A stretch of 64,000 bases of DNA from Tubulanus polymorphus (taxonomy: Eukaryota; Nemertea; Palaeonemertea; Tubulaniformes; Tubulanidae). The DNA is taken from the NCBI RefSeq assembly GCF_964204645.1, contig NC_134030.1, positions 4,007,855-4,071,854 on the forward strand, written 5' to 3'. The notes beneath the pieces were generated by a model. It worked only from the letters and a program-made list of their open reading frames with translations. It searched no databases and was not told where the DNA came from. Shown here in pieces: positions 32,897-44,639 of the stretch. Position numbers and translations under genes: made by a program. Position 1 is the first letter of the stretch; each line of letters starts with the position of its first letter.

Positions 32897-33645
32897 ATTT
32901 GGATGTTATAACAGCAATACAGAGAAACAAGTCTGAAGCAGCCCGCGAAGCTCGTAACATCTTTGGAGCTTTCGTTAACAGGTGCGTTGACTCCCTTCGC
33001 GAGCCTGAGGAGCAAGCTCCTCCATTAGTTATTGTGCCACCTTTTAAGCTTGCTCTTCCGCAGGAGGCGGACCCTGCTCCTGTACATCTGGAGCAGGAGG
33101 ACGCCCCTGCCGTGGGGACCCCGACAGAGGCCCCACCGCTTCAGACGCCCGCACTGCGTCGGTCGCCCCGTAGAAATATAAATCCAGATATCAATTATGC
33201 AATAGGTTCGGGGCGTCCCAAAACAAAAAAGGGCAAACGTGCGGCTCGTCCTCCTCCACCGAGACAACCAAATTTTGAGGAGGAGAGCAGTGATGAGGAG
33301 GAATTCGCCACTCCTGGAGCGACATCACCACCAGGGCCCGCAACACCACCACCACCACCACCATCAACTGGACCAGCATCAACGATACCACGAATAAGAC
33401 GAAACAAAAGAAGAATAGAAGAAGAAAATGAAAATAATGAAACACCTAATATTACACCCGCCCAGGCGTCAACATCGGGCGCTCCAGTGGGGGCACCACC
33501 CTCCCCCGCTGTTGAGCTTATCGCGCGCGGCCCTGGTTGGTCTAAAAACATTGATTACCACGATCCCATCAAAATGCTCCGCGATGTTGAAGGGGCCTTT
33601 AAAGGAAAATTTCAAATGGTTAAACGTCGGCGAACATCAAAGTAA
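32897..33645 (+). CDS. Proline-rich nuclear-type protein, 3' coding exon (middle gene copy)
   Basis: Opens after 'tttttttcattccag' in the phase required by the exon ending at 24971 and stops at TAA 33643-33645. Differences from the unit-1 exon are few (for example Val-Ile for Val-Leu, Arg for Lys and Lys for Glu near the start) with no frame disruption over 749 bp. In the spliced product: RRSPRR at about 121-126, AT-hook-like GRPKTKKGKR 139-148, acidic EEESSDEEE 161-169, proline run 184-189, RIRRNKRR 199-206, and the conserved tail ending in KRRRTSK 276-282. Long overlapping ORFs on the other strand and other frames are shadows of its GC-rich repetitive composition. A DNA/RNA-binding nuclear role is inferred. 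Confidence 0.7.
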
Positions 33646-34065
33646 ATCAGCCCCTTCACTCGCCATCACCCGGGCAACAACATCAGCCCACGCACGTCTG
33701 CAGATCGGCACTTCTTGAAACTCAGTTTTCCCTTCCTCCTTCGTCGATCTGCAGGTCACGCAGTGTTAAATATCTGTCAACACTCCTTGAACCAGTGGGC
33801 GTGCAGTCCTTCCTTACTTTTATTTTGAAAAATATAAAAATAAAAAACCAGACCTTTATTTAATCATTGTTTTTATGGAGTTTTTACGGTTTCTCCAAAA
33901 AAATTTAAAATGATACAAATATTAAAAAATTCATGATCATTTCATCAATTTATTTATTTTTTGGATTAAAAGAAATTTTTTTCCATCATCTCCCATTCTC
34001 ATTCATATACATTTTAAATCATTTATTTATTTATTTTTTTGACTGTACGTCCCACTGTGTTCCAT

Positions 34066-34435
34066 ACCATTTTTGCAACACCTTATTCATTAAGGTCCAT
34101 TTTGCTTCTCACGATACTGAAGCATTTACCATTTTTGCATTTCCTCTTGCAAAACCTTATTAACTATGGTTCATTTTGCTTCTCACAATGCTGAAGCATT
34201 TACCATCCTCGCATTACCGCTTACAACACCTTATTAACTAAGGTTCATTGTGCTTCTCATGATGCTGAAGCATTTACCATCCTTGCATTACCTCTTACAA
34301 CACCTTATTAACTAAGGTTCATTGTGCTTCTCATGATGCTGAAGCATTTACCATCCTTGCATTACCTCTTACAACACCTTATTAACTAAGGTTCATTGTG
34401 CTTCTCATGATGCTGAAGCATTTACCATTTTTGCA
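34066..34435. repeat. 74-bp minisatellite, about 5 copies (unit 2)
   Basis: Counterpart of the array at 3258-3625, with the same period and the same CCTTA/TAAGG inverted core. Confidence 0.9.
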
Positions 34436-35265
34436 TGGTCTTTCTTATGAGTCATCTATTCTAACGCTATGGTCGGCCGTTGCAAAATCTCTTTCGGGAT
34501 AAGCAGGGAATCAATTCCTATAATAACTCCTATGGAGTTTGAAAAAGGTGGATTTTTCAAATCAAAAGGAACAGCATTCACATGTGATTCCTTATTGAAC
34601 TAGGAACGTGGAGAAGGAATAGCTATGTTTCACACACATAATGCGTTCCTTTATGTAGCTGAAAATAACGTGGAGAAGGAACAGCTATGTTTCACATAAT
34701 GCGATTCCTTAGGAAACTACATTGAAACAGATTGTTCAATGTTCCATGTTGCCCCCTCCCCCCAAATACTATGACGTTTATACGTCAAGTGTAAAACCAT
34801 TACATCGTTATTAACATACTTGTTTTTCTAATTACAGAATTAAAGATTAATTTAATATGACATGAAAACTTGAATGATTGAAATGTTAATATCTAATGCT
34901 CAACAACGGAGGAAAATCCTTCACATGTGAGCGGAAGGATTGAAAATGTTTACTCAGGAAGGAAAAGGAATATATATTTATATACGTGAGATTGCCTGGA
35001 TTAAAAATTGCACAAGAAAGCAAACCACAGCAAAGACTACGGTAATCAATTTCATCACATTTCTAAGGTGCGAAAGTTCACTGGGTCAGTGATCAATCCA
35101 TGAATTTACGAGTTCTTAATTGAACATGCAAAAATCTGCAAAAATGCAATGATAAAGAATCTTGGATAAAAAAAGAATAAAATAAAGATCTTGGATTAGA
35201 GAATTAGTCGTAATCACTTCAGTGATCAGGTTTTATTGATAGATATTGATCTCTACTTATCCTAA

Positions 35266-36085
35266 CGATCACCAGGATGAAGATTTGATTTTAAGACTCT
35301 TGTTAGATAATCTGCATCTCTTGTTGAAATCAATAAGGCATATGAGAGAGGAGGTCTGAGATATGAGAGAGGAGGTTCAGGGATATGAGAGTTAATGGAG
35401 ATATGATAGAGGAGTTTATGGAGATATGAATGATAGAGGATTTTATGGAGATATGATAGAGGAGTTTATAGACATATGATAGAGGAGATGGTCTAAAAGG
35501 AAAATTGTTAAGTCCATAACAATCGAGCAACTCAGTAATAGACGCCACTCTGATATAAGTAACTCCTGGTCCTCGATTGGGGTCTAGATTGCAGGAATTG
35601 CATTTAGCAATTTAAATATGGTTGATAGAGCGTGGAATTGTTTCCGTGTAGTCATGCAATGCACAAAACACACATCAGATTAAGGCTGTTGAGAGGGAAT
35701 TATCAATAGATGAAGTTGGTTTCAAGAGGTTGATCATTCATATGGCAGTTAATCAGATCAGGTTCTCAGGTGCTTCCTTGGTCCCCAAAAACTGCATAAG
35801 TTGTATCAAAGTATGTGATATAACCTACTAATTGATTACGTAAAAAGAGGCTACTTGTAGTTTCTCAGCCACTTTGCAATTATTGTTGTAAAGAGGTCAC
35901 AAAATCAGACCAGCACCACCAATAGATTTCTACTGAACAGTAAGTGTTGTAATTTTTGTGGTTCCAGTTTTTTTTTCACTTTCCGAGATAGAACAAAATT
36001 CCTAGATTTTGGGTCCTTCAGTGCTGAAATTCTATTTTATCACAAATTTTAAGTTTCCTAATCTTAACTTTGCAAAAATTTGAAC
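35266..36085. repeat. Block A, first copy in unit 2
   Basis: Matches 4440-5300 of unit 1 but carries its own indels and is truncated after 'ctttgcaaaaatttgaac'. Confidence 0.8.
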
Positions 36086-36724
36086 AAAAATTTAAAAAAA
36101 AATTCTTAAAAAATGAGAAATTAAAAAAAGTATAGGCCCTAATAGACATATTTTATGATAACTTTCTTAATTAAGGAGTCATCAAACGAGATAATATGAG
36201 GTATTTGAGATTGTCATGAGTTTGAACTTACTTAATTCACAAAGCACGCCGAGGGAGGTGCGATCTAAGGTCAGGACCTCGGCGCGCACAGCCTCCATAA
36301 AGCTACGAAAAAGATCTGCTTTATTAGTTGACATCGTTGATATTTTCTTTCCGTTTTTTTTTTACTGCTGACTTTTGACTGCTGACTACTGACTGTTGAC
36401 TGATGACTCTGACTGCTGACTGCTGACTGCTGCTGAAATGTAAAAAAGAAATTCTATGAAAATCAAGAATTAAATCGAAAATGGTCAGTTTTAAGGAATA
36501 CTCATCAAACTGAGTTTATATCCTAAACAATTGATACCCAGCAAAAAAAAATTGAAATAAAAATCATTTAATGAATGAACATTAAAATTGTCGCTATTAT
36601 TTAAACATTATTCCAAGAAGCCACCGGAGTTAATCTCAATTTCAAAGCCAGTTGGCTGCGTTTCCCGAATGAATGCGTTTCCCGAATGAATATTTTCTAT
36701 GGATTCGAGTCATGGTTGAATCCT
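36086..36724 (-). repeat. Inverted gene-fragment segment unique to unit 2
   Basis: Segment between two copies of block A. It contains, in minus orientation, part of intron 1, the second exon and the start of intron 2 of a diverged relative of the proline-rich gene. No counterpart at this place in unit 1. Confidence 0.75.
36232..36334 (-). pseudogene. Inverted, diverged copy of the 5' coding exon of the proline-rich gene
   Basis: On the minus strand, an ATG at 36334 opens 34 codons (MSTNKADLFRSFMEAVRAEV, then LTLDRTSLGVLCEL) plus one base before A|GTAAGT. This is the same architecture and splice phase as 24872-24971, sharing VRAEVLTLD..SLG and a C.L ending. The exon begins at 36432 after 'tttacatttcag', with CAG/CAGT-rich 5' UTR. 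Intron-1 sequence further upstream is also shared ('aaccatgactcgaatccatag'). Only the 5' part is present and no promoter or 3' exon is seen nearby, so it is a gene fragment. The coding part has diverged without stops or frameshifts, so it may derive from a functional paralogue elsewhere. Confidence 0.75.
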
Positions 36725-37617
36725 AATGATCACCGGGATAAAGATTCTGAGTTTAAGATTCTTGTTAGATTAATCTGCATCTCTTGTTGAAATCAATAAG
36801 GCATATGAGAGAGGAGGTCTGAGATATGAGAGAGGCAGTTAGGGAGTTATGAGAGCGGAGGTTCAGGAGAGTGGAGGTTCAGGAGAGAGGAGGTTCAGGG
36901 AATATGAGAGTTTATGGAGATATAATAGAGGAGTTTATGGAAGTATGATAGACGAATTTATGGAGATATGATAGGGGAGTTTATGGAGATATCATAGAGG
37001 AGTTTAAGGAGATATCATAGAGGAGATTGTCTAAAAGGAAAATTGTTAATTTCATAACAATCGAGCAACTCAGTAATAGACACCGCTCTGATAAAGTAAC
37101 TTCTGGTCCTCAATTGCGGTCTGAATTGCAAGAATTGCGTTTAGCAATTTAAATATGGTTGATAGAGCGTGGAATGTAGGCGTGCAATGCACAAAACACA
37201 CATCAGATTAAGGCTGTTGAGAGGGAATTATCAGTAGATTTAAGTAATCGACGATGAATTTGGTTTCAAGAGGTTGATCATTCATATGGCAGTTAATCAG
37301 ATCAGGTTCTCAGATGCTTCCTTGGTCCCCAAAAACTGCATAAGTTGTATCAAAGTATGTGATATAACCTACTAATTTATTACATGAAAAGAGGCTACTT
37401 GTAGTTTCTCAGCCACTTCGCAATTATTGTTGTAAAGAGGTCCCAAAATCCGACCAGCACCACCAATAGATTTCTACAGAACAGTTAGTGTTGTAATTTT
37501 TGTGGTTCCAGTTTTTTTTCACTGTCCGAGATAATAAAAAATTCCTAAATTTTGAGTCCTTCAGTGCTGAAATTCCATTTTATCACAAATTTAAAGTTTC
37601 CTAATCTTAACTTTGCT
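36725..37617. repeat. Block A, second copy in unit 2
   Basis: Second match to 4440-5300, closer to unit 1 than the first copy in several places and continuous with the downstream sequence ('aatttgaacttttcc'). The two copies are direct repeats around the inverted segment. Confidence 0.8.
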
Positions 37618-38505
37618 AAAATTTGAACTTTTCCTATTCTATTTCTTGTCAAAGATTTCATTCCAGTTCTCAAAATTATTTGCAGTTTTTTAATGTCTGC
37701 GAAATATCGTCAGTTATTTTCCTGGATTCATATTTATTATTGCCCAAAATCATATCATATGAATTATCATTACTATTATTGGATTTTTTTTTCGCTGATT
37801 GATTATAGATCTTTTGGGGTTTGGTTTCATATTATGATTGATCAAGGTGATCCATCTAAAACTGTTTCATAAATTTTGAAATATTCATATTTGAAAACAA
37901 TTTCGTTGATACTTCTAAACTAGTAATTCTACAAAAATTCTAAAAACAATTTTACACGTATCTTACGACTATTCTAGAAATGATTTCAAATTATATCAAT
38001 TTTAATGTAACTATTTTATCTGAATTTTTAATCTATTAAAGTAACTATTTTATATCTGAATTTTAAAATACCTATGATATCTAAAAACTATTTTATCTGA
38101 ATTTTAATCTATTAATCTAAGGTAACTATTTAATATCTGAATTTTGAAATACCTTTGATATCGAAAAACTATTTTATCTGAATATTATACTATTTAATTT
38201 GTGTGTATTTTATCTCAAAATATCTTTAAACTATTTTATTTGTATGTATATAAAAAAATATCTCATTTGTATATATTTTAAAACTATTTAATTTGTACAT
38301 ATTTTAGAACACTTTTAGAACAATGTTTTTTTGTATTATAATACTAGCTAAAAGTTCAATTTGATGAAATATTTTATATATGACTATCACTGTGTATATT
38401 CGAACCTCAGTGATTTCATGAATGGAATAACTGAAGGTCCAGGTTTTATCACTGAATACTCTTTGACACAATAACGTGGTCCACAACACAGATATAAATA
38501 GTGGT

Positions 38506-38515
38506 TATATAAAAG
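38506..38515 (+). promoter_or_regulatory. Candidate TATA core promoter (unit 2)
   Basis: Identical TATATAAAAG box upstream of the small ORF at 38581. The surrounding 100 bp is also nearly identical to unit 1. Confidence 0.4.
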
Positions 38516-38580
38516 GCCCATGTTGTATATAATGCACGCATAAAGAGCTTTTACTCATAGTTGATATAGGCTCAGTAAAC

Positions 38581-38718
38581 ATGAAATGTGTTCGAGAACT
38601 TTTTCTCGTACTTTTCTTACCTTTTTTCTTGAGAATTTTTTTTTCAATTTTCTATTTTACAACGGAAAATCTACTCATTTTTCGTAGGTGGTTCACTATG
38701 ATGGAATGCGATAAATAA
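38581..38718 (+). CDS. Tiny signal-peptide-like ORF (unit 2)
   Basis: Forty-five codons from the first ATG downstream of the TATA box at 38506, beginning MKCVRELFLVLFLPFFLRIF and ending with a short charged tail (…MMECDK). It has a positive N-terminus then about 20 hydrophobic residues. Compared with unit 1 the second codon differs and the T-run is one base shorter, so the C-terminal halves are in different frames. A real micropeptide would be expected to keep that half, so confidence is low. Confidence 0.22.
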   Translation: MKCVRELFLVLFLPFFLRIFFSIFYFTTENLLIFRRWFTMMECDK

Positions 38719-39625
38719 TAAGAAACAGTCCAAGTGTATTTTTGATAGGATATTTTCAGCTTCCCGACGTATGAAATTGACATAGGTTATTCAAGCCTAG
38801 GTTCAGAAAATCACTACTAGGTGGCATGTCAGATTATTACCGTAGTTCAATTACATCAAATGAATATGATAACATAACCAATTGTAGTACGAACAGTAAC
38901 AACAAACTTAATTTTCCTGCACAAGATACAGAGAGTAGTAAAAGTCAAATACTATTTCTGAATTAGAATTTCCTCTAGCCTAAATGCTAGTGGTCATGTT
39001 ATCATTTTTATCCAACGTCATCTCGGCTTTTTCAAAACTCGTCTTTGAACGTAATGATAATCTATAGTATTTTTGGAAATGATATAAATCAATGCAAATT
39101 TGATGTCATCATAACAAAATATGTCGCTGAAAACATCATATGAAAAATACACTCCGATTGTTTTTTTAAAATTTATTTCGTTCCATACAAAACCATACTC
39201 AGCTCCACAGTTTGATTCGGATACAAGACTTACAAGAATTTAGATACATAAAATTACATAACTGTTGAACTGGGTTTTGTTAAGTTGTGAGCATGACATT
39301 TATAATTAATCACTAGTGTGTTTGTTTCAAGTTAGCCTTATTTTGAATTAGTTAATTTTGGTTTAGTTATTTGTATCAATTTTTGCTGTTTTGAATTTAA
39401 TTCGTTCAAGTTGATTTAAATCTAGTTTAGTTTAAGTTTTAGTTAGTTTAGGTCAAGTTGATTTACTAAATGCAGTTAACTTAAAACCTCTGATAAACTG
39501 AGGGTCTATTTATCTTATGATAAGTTACACTCAGGTACATTAATCAATAATCCCGTTTAAGATCTCATTATTTTATGCAGTTTAGAGATTTTCACTGAAT
39601 AGAATAGTAACAATAGAATGTGATG

Positions 39626-40115
39626 GGAACTGAGGGTAAATTCATCATTGTTGAAATTACTCTCAGGATCATCATTAAAACAATGAATGATCTGAGGGTA
39701 AATTCATCATTGTTGAAATTACTCTCAGGATCATCATTAAAACATGAATGAATTGAGGGTAAATTCATCATTGTTGAAATTACCCTCAGGATCATCATTA
39801 AAACAATGAATGAACTGAGGGTAAATTCATCATTGTTGAAATTACTCTCAGGATCATCATAAAAACAATGAATGAACTGAGGGTAAATTTATCATGGTTG
39901 AAATTACTCTCAGGATCATCATAAAAACAATGAATGAACTGAGGGTAAATTCATCATTGTTGAAATTACTCTCAGGATCATCATAAAAACAATGAATGAA
40001 CTGAGGGTAAATTCATCATTGTTGAAATTACTCTCAGGATCATCATTAAAACAATGAATGAACTGAGGGTAAATTCATCATTGTTGAAATTGCTCTCAGT
40101 TCATTGAAAATATTT
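39626..40115. repeat. 62-bp hairpin minisatellite, 8 copies (unit 2)
   Basis: Same repeat as 7221-7960, with CTGAG cores from 39630 to 40063. Four fewer copies than in unit 1. Confidence 0.95.
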
Positions 40116-40644
40116 TAGCATTAACACCAGTTTTAATTACCCCTCCCCCTGTTTTCTTGTTAATTGATAGTTACATCACAAGTTATAGAATAGATGATTG
40201 GGTTTTTTGGGACCTAAGTGTGTTCACTTTTTATCTGTAATTTGTCTGTTTTGGAAGCGCTTCAATGGATTGTCTTGAGATTTTGGTTTATGCACATATC
40301 TACCCTAGACACGCATCTGCAGCCCAAAACTGACAGAGAATCAAGATAGCTGACTGGTAGCCATCATGGGAATTGAATTATATACAATGTTTTCATCAGT
40401 TTTGGTACCTACGCATTTTACTGCAATCAATTGCAAATTTCTAGCATTGGTTTTTGTTGTGTTTACCAAGGGCATTGAATATTGAAATTGTCAGATTCTC
40501 AAGCATTGCACATGGTGTGGGCATGGTGTCCCTGCACCCTTTGTTTTTTTTATTTTCTCACTGCTTTCAAGGTTCTCGTACACATTTCATGCAGCTTTTT
40601 CATTCAATATCGATGTCCTCACTTGCCAGGTTTTAATTGTCATC

Positions 40645-40935
40645 TGCCGAAGCTCATGCCAACACGATCCTTGGCCGCAAACTCTTCATTGGTCTATTAC
40701 ATTGCTCAAGATTTCCTGGTTAGACAGGTTACCACTGAGCGGCCACCAGTCTATGTATTAAGTGAATCGGATGCGTTGTTTTTCGCCGGTAGTTTCGCTA
40801 CGCATCCGATTGACTGGATATAAAGACTGGTGGCCGCTTAGCAGCAACCTGTCGACCCGAGAGATCTTGGACAACATAATGGACCAATGAAGGGTTTGCG
40901 TGCAGGGTTTGTGTTAGCGTGAGTGCCGGTGGGCG
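40645..40935. repeat. Imperfect palindrome with ~120-bp arms (unit 2)
   Basis: Same structure as at 8480-8790. The centre differs: here AATCGGATGCG pairs perfectly with CGCATCCGATT, whereas unit 1 has a changed centre (GCCGGCAGTCTTGCAGCCGGC). Both centres remain foldable. Confidence 0.8.
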
Positions 40936-42107
40936 GCAATAAAACCCTGGTGATTGAGGATGTATCGATGTACATATCAACACATAAATAGGCAAACATT
41001 ATAGGCGGCATTATTATTGGGAGGTTCACCTGGCCTTATATACTGCGCGGTAAAAAAACCACTCTTTCTGTGGTTGTGTAGTACCAGTAATTGATGATCA
41101 TCGAGTGAGTGATTGGCCTGGCCCAGTTATTCCAATTGGAAATCACTTTGGTTTTGATTATGATTGGTATAAGATATTTCATCAAATCGATTGACACATT
41201 TTATCCGTACTAACACTACTTGTACATATTGTAAAGTTGTAAATAGCTTTTTATTTATATTTCTTTTATTTTATTATTTTATATTCTTTTCTTTTATTTT
41301 ATATTATATTTCTTTTTAGATTTTTAATTGATTTCGATTTTCTAATTGTAAATATTTTTTAGATATCCTTTTAACTTTGGATTTTTAATGATTATTTAAA
41401 CTTTTTAAAAGTAATTTTAAAACTTTTTAGTTTTCTTAACATCATAATATCTATACATCGAATAGGACTATTTTAGTGAAAATTTTGATATAGATTTAAT
41501 TGATGATTAATATTTTTAATTTTATTGAATAATTTTAGTATTCAAAACAACAGAATGAATGCATTCCATCTTAGTTTGATACTGATATTTCTTTTCACTG
41601 GTTTTTCATTGACTCATGTCGAATCTATTGTTTTAGCCACATTTGTACCTATAAGTTTGGATTAGCCCTGCCTCCTTGACATTGCTGATGGTTGATTTCA
41701 GATTTTCAGCGTCTGATAACATTTGGTATTAATTCAATGCTACGTTCTGTTTTGTTGGTTTTATTTCATATGAACATTTTTAAAGATGACCTTTGTCGAA
41801 TACTTAGTAGTGCAGAGGTTAAAATAATTATAGAATTTTATAGAATTGTCTAAAATACTGTACCTAGTAACATATGAGTAGTGTTGCTAGTGTACCTCTA
41901 TTTACAAGTTGTCCTGTGGTACGATGTAAAACTGCCTCTTTTAAACAATACGTTTTAGCAATACATTTTATCAGTGATTTTTATCTGTTTGTCCTGTGGT
42001 ATGACGTTAAACTGCCTCTTTTTAACAGTTTTTATCATTTTTTATCGTTTTTACCCATATGTTTTATTGTTTTTACCCATATGTTTTATCATTTTTATCA
42101 CCCCTTC

Positions 42108-42386
42108 TTTTTCTACCTGTCTCTATTCTATCCCTTTCTGTCTCTATCCTATCCCTCTCTGTCTCTATCCTTTCCCTCTCTGTCTCTATCCTTTCCCTCT
42201 CTGTCTCTATCCTTTCCCTCTTCTATCTAACCGACTAACTCTCTCTTCTTCTCTCTCTAACCCACTAACTCTCTCCTCTCCTTTCTTCCTCTCACCACTC
42301 TCCTTCCTACTCCCTCCTCTCTCTCTTCTCTCTCCCTCCTCACTCTCCTTTATCTCTCTTTCTTTTCTCTCTCTCCCTCTCTCTCT
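42108..42386. repeat. CT-rich polypyrimidine tract (unit 2)
   Basis: Same tract as 9975-10250 with one additional 'tgtctctatcctttccctc' repeat. Confidence 0.9.
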
Positions 42387-42605
42387 TGTAAATATTGTAA
42401 ATTTGTAAATAGTAGTATTTATTTCTCTTTTTGTATCTTTCTTGTAAATATTGTAAATTTGTAAATAGTGGTTTTTATTTCTCCTTTTTTAACTTTCTTG
42501 TAAATATTGTACATTTGTAAATAGTAGTTTTTATTTCTCTCTCTCTTTTTTTAACTTTCTTGTAAAAGTTGTAAATTTGTAAATAGTAGTTTTTATTTCT
42601 CTTTC
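42387..42605 (+). repeat. ~56-bp array of TGTAAATA motifs, 4 copies (unit 2)
   Basis: Counterpart of 10251-10480, with octamers in the same places; small differences are confined to the linker pyrimidines. Confidence 0.85.
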
Positions 42606-43014
42606 TTTTCTAAACTGTCTCTTTTAAACAATACGTTTTATCAATAGATTTTATCAGCGATTTTTATCTGTTTTGTCCTGTGGTATGACGTTAAACTGCC
42701 TCTTTTAAACATACGTTTTATCAATACATTTTATCAGTAATTTTTAAATACATTCGTAGCATTGATACCATTGCAATACATTAGTCCCTCCTCCTTTTGA
42801 TTAAGTACACCCAATCATTTACTAACAAGTGATGGTTAAATACACTTGCAAACTAGCAGATCAGAGATCTCAGGACGCAACATCACTTCAATCCTTATTT
42901 CTTGACATATACCTGGTAATATAAAATGCTCTTTTTAGCTTGTGACAAAATGTCTTTGATATAAGACGCTACTATTTGCTTAACTAGAATCTTCTTTCAA
43001 ATATTATAATATCA

Positions 43015-43850
43015 CTGGTTTGCAATATACTTAACCCTAATTGGTCGCAGCTGTTACAATCATCTCAACAACGATTGAGCATACTTTCCCCTTATTAGTT
43101 TGAAGTATAATTCCCCCTCCCTGGTTGCAGTTCACTTTATTGGTTGCAGCTATGAACAATCATCTCAATGATTGAGCATACTTTCCCCTTATTAGTTTGA
43201 AGTATAATTCCCCCTCACTGGTTGCAGTTCACTTTATTGGTTGCAGCTATGAACAATCATCTCAATGATTGAGCATACTTTCTCCTCGCCGGTTTGCAGT
43301 ATAATTCCCCTCACTGGTTGCAGTTCACTTCATTTGTTGCAGCTATGAACAATCATCTCAATGATTGAGCATACTTTCTCCTCATTAGTTTGAGGTATAA
43401 TTCCCCCTCACTGGTTGCAGTTCACTTAATTGGTTGCAGCTATGAACAATCATCTCAATGATTGAGCATACTTTCTCCTCATTAGTTTGAGGTATAATTC
43501 CCCCTCCCTGGTTGCAGTTCACTTTATTGGTTGCAGCTATGAACAATCATCTCAATGATTGAGCATACTTTCTCCTCATTAGTTTGAGGTATAATTCCCC
43601 CTCACTGGTTGCAGTTCACTTTATTGGTTGCAGCTATGAACAATCATATCAATGATTGCGTATTACTTTCTCCTCACTGGTTTGCAGTATAATTCCCCCT
43701 CACAGGTTGCAGTTCACCTCATTTGTTGCAGCTATGAACAATCATCTCAATGATTGAGCATACTTTCTCCTCATTAGTTTGAGGTATAAGTCCCCCTCAC
43801 TGGTTGCAGTTCACTTTATTGGTTGCAGCTATGAACAATCATCCCAGCAT
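43015..43850. repeat. 97-bp minisatellite, 9 copies (unit 2)
   Basis: Same repeat as 10878-11715. One copy carries a changed loop (CAATCATatcaATGATTG) with its stem intact. Confidence 0.95.
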
Positions 43851-44324
43851 AGTTTCCCCTCGCTGGTTCATTGGTTGCAGTTTTCAGCTTTGGTTTGATG
43901 ATGATGAATGCTGGTTTTGTAAACAGCTCTACGCGGTTTCGATTAGAATACAGCACCTAATATTAAAAGTCTAGAAAAGACTTATTTACATTTGTAAAAA
44001 CGCTGTGAAAGGTGTATCGCTAGTTTCTCACATGACTCCTCTCTCTCTGACAAATAAGTAAGACACAAATCTTTTGTTGACTGCTGAATCAATTGATAGT
44101 AGTGAAAGTTTAGTGTTCAGATACAATGAAAGTGTGAAGTCGAGTTTTAAACGTTATGTTAGGTAGGTGTACATGCCTCCTCTCTCTCTCTCGCCTCTCC
44201 TCTCTCTCATAAACAATTAAATAAGACACTCAATTGTTTGTATACATTTAGTTTTTTGCTGTGGTTTTCTCAATAGAAAAGTTTGAACTGCTCATTGATT
44301 GCAGCTCATTTCAAACTATGATAA

Positions 44325-44550
44325 AAGTGAGGTAAAAGTGGGTGAATTACTGCTAAATCAATTGGTAGTGATGAAAGTTAAGTGTTAAAAACACTGTGAG
44401 TGAATTAATTACTGCTTAATAAATTAGTAGTGATGAAAGTTAAGTGTTAAAAACACTCTGGGTGAATTACTGCTAAATCCATTGGTGGTGATGGAAATTA
44501 AGTGTTACAAAACACTGTGGCTAAATTACTGCTAAATCAACCTGACCTTC
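44325..44550. repeat. ~60-bp repeats with AGTGTT/AACACT hairpin (unit 2)
   Basis: Counterpart of 12265-12495, with the same hairpin cores. Confidence 0.8.
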
Positions 44551-44639
44551 TTGAATTGTCAAGTAGAACTGTGAGGTTCAAGGAATTGGCAGTGACTTAC
44601 AACACTGATAGCTGCCTTATTCAAATACTGCTCCTTGCT

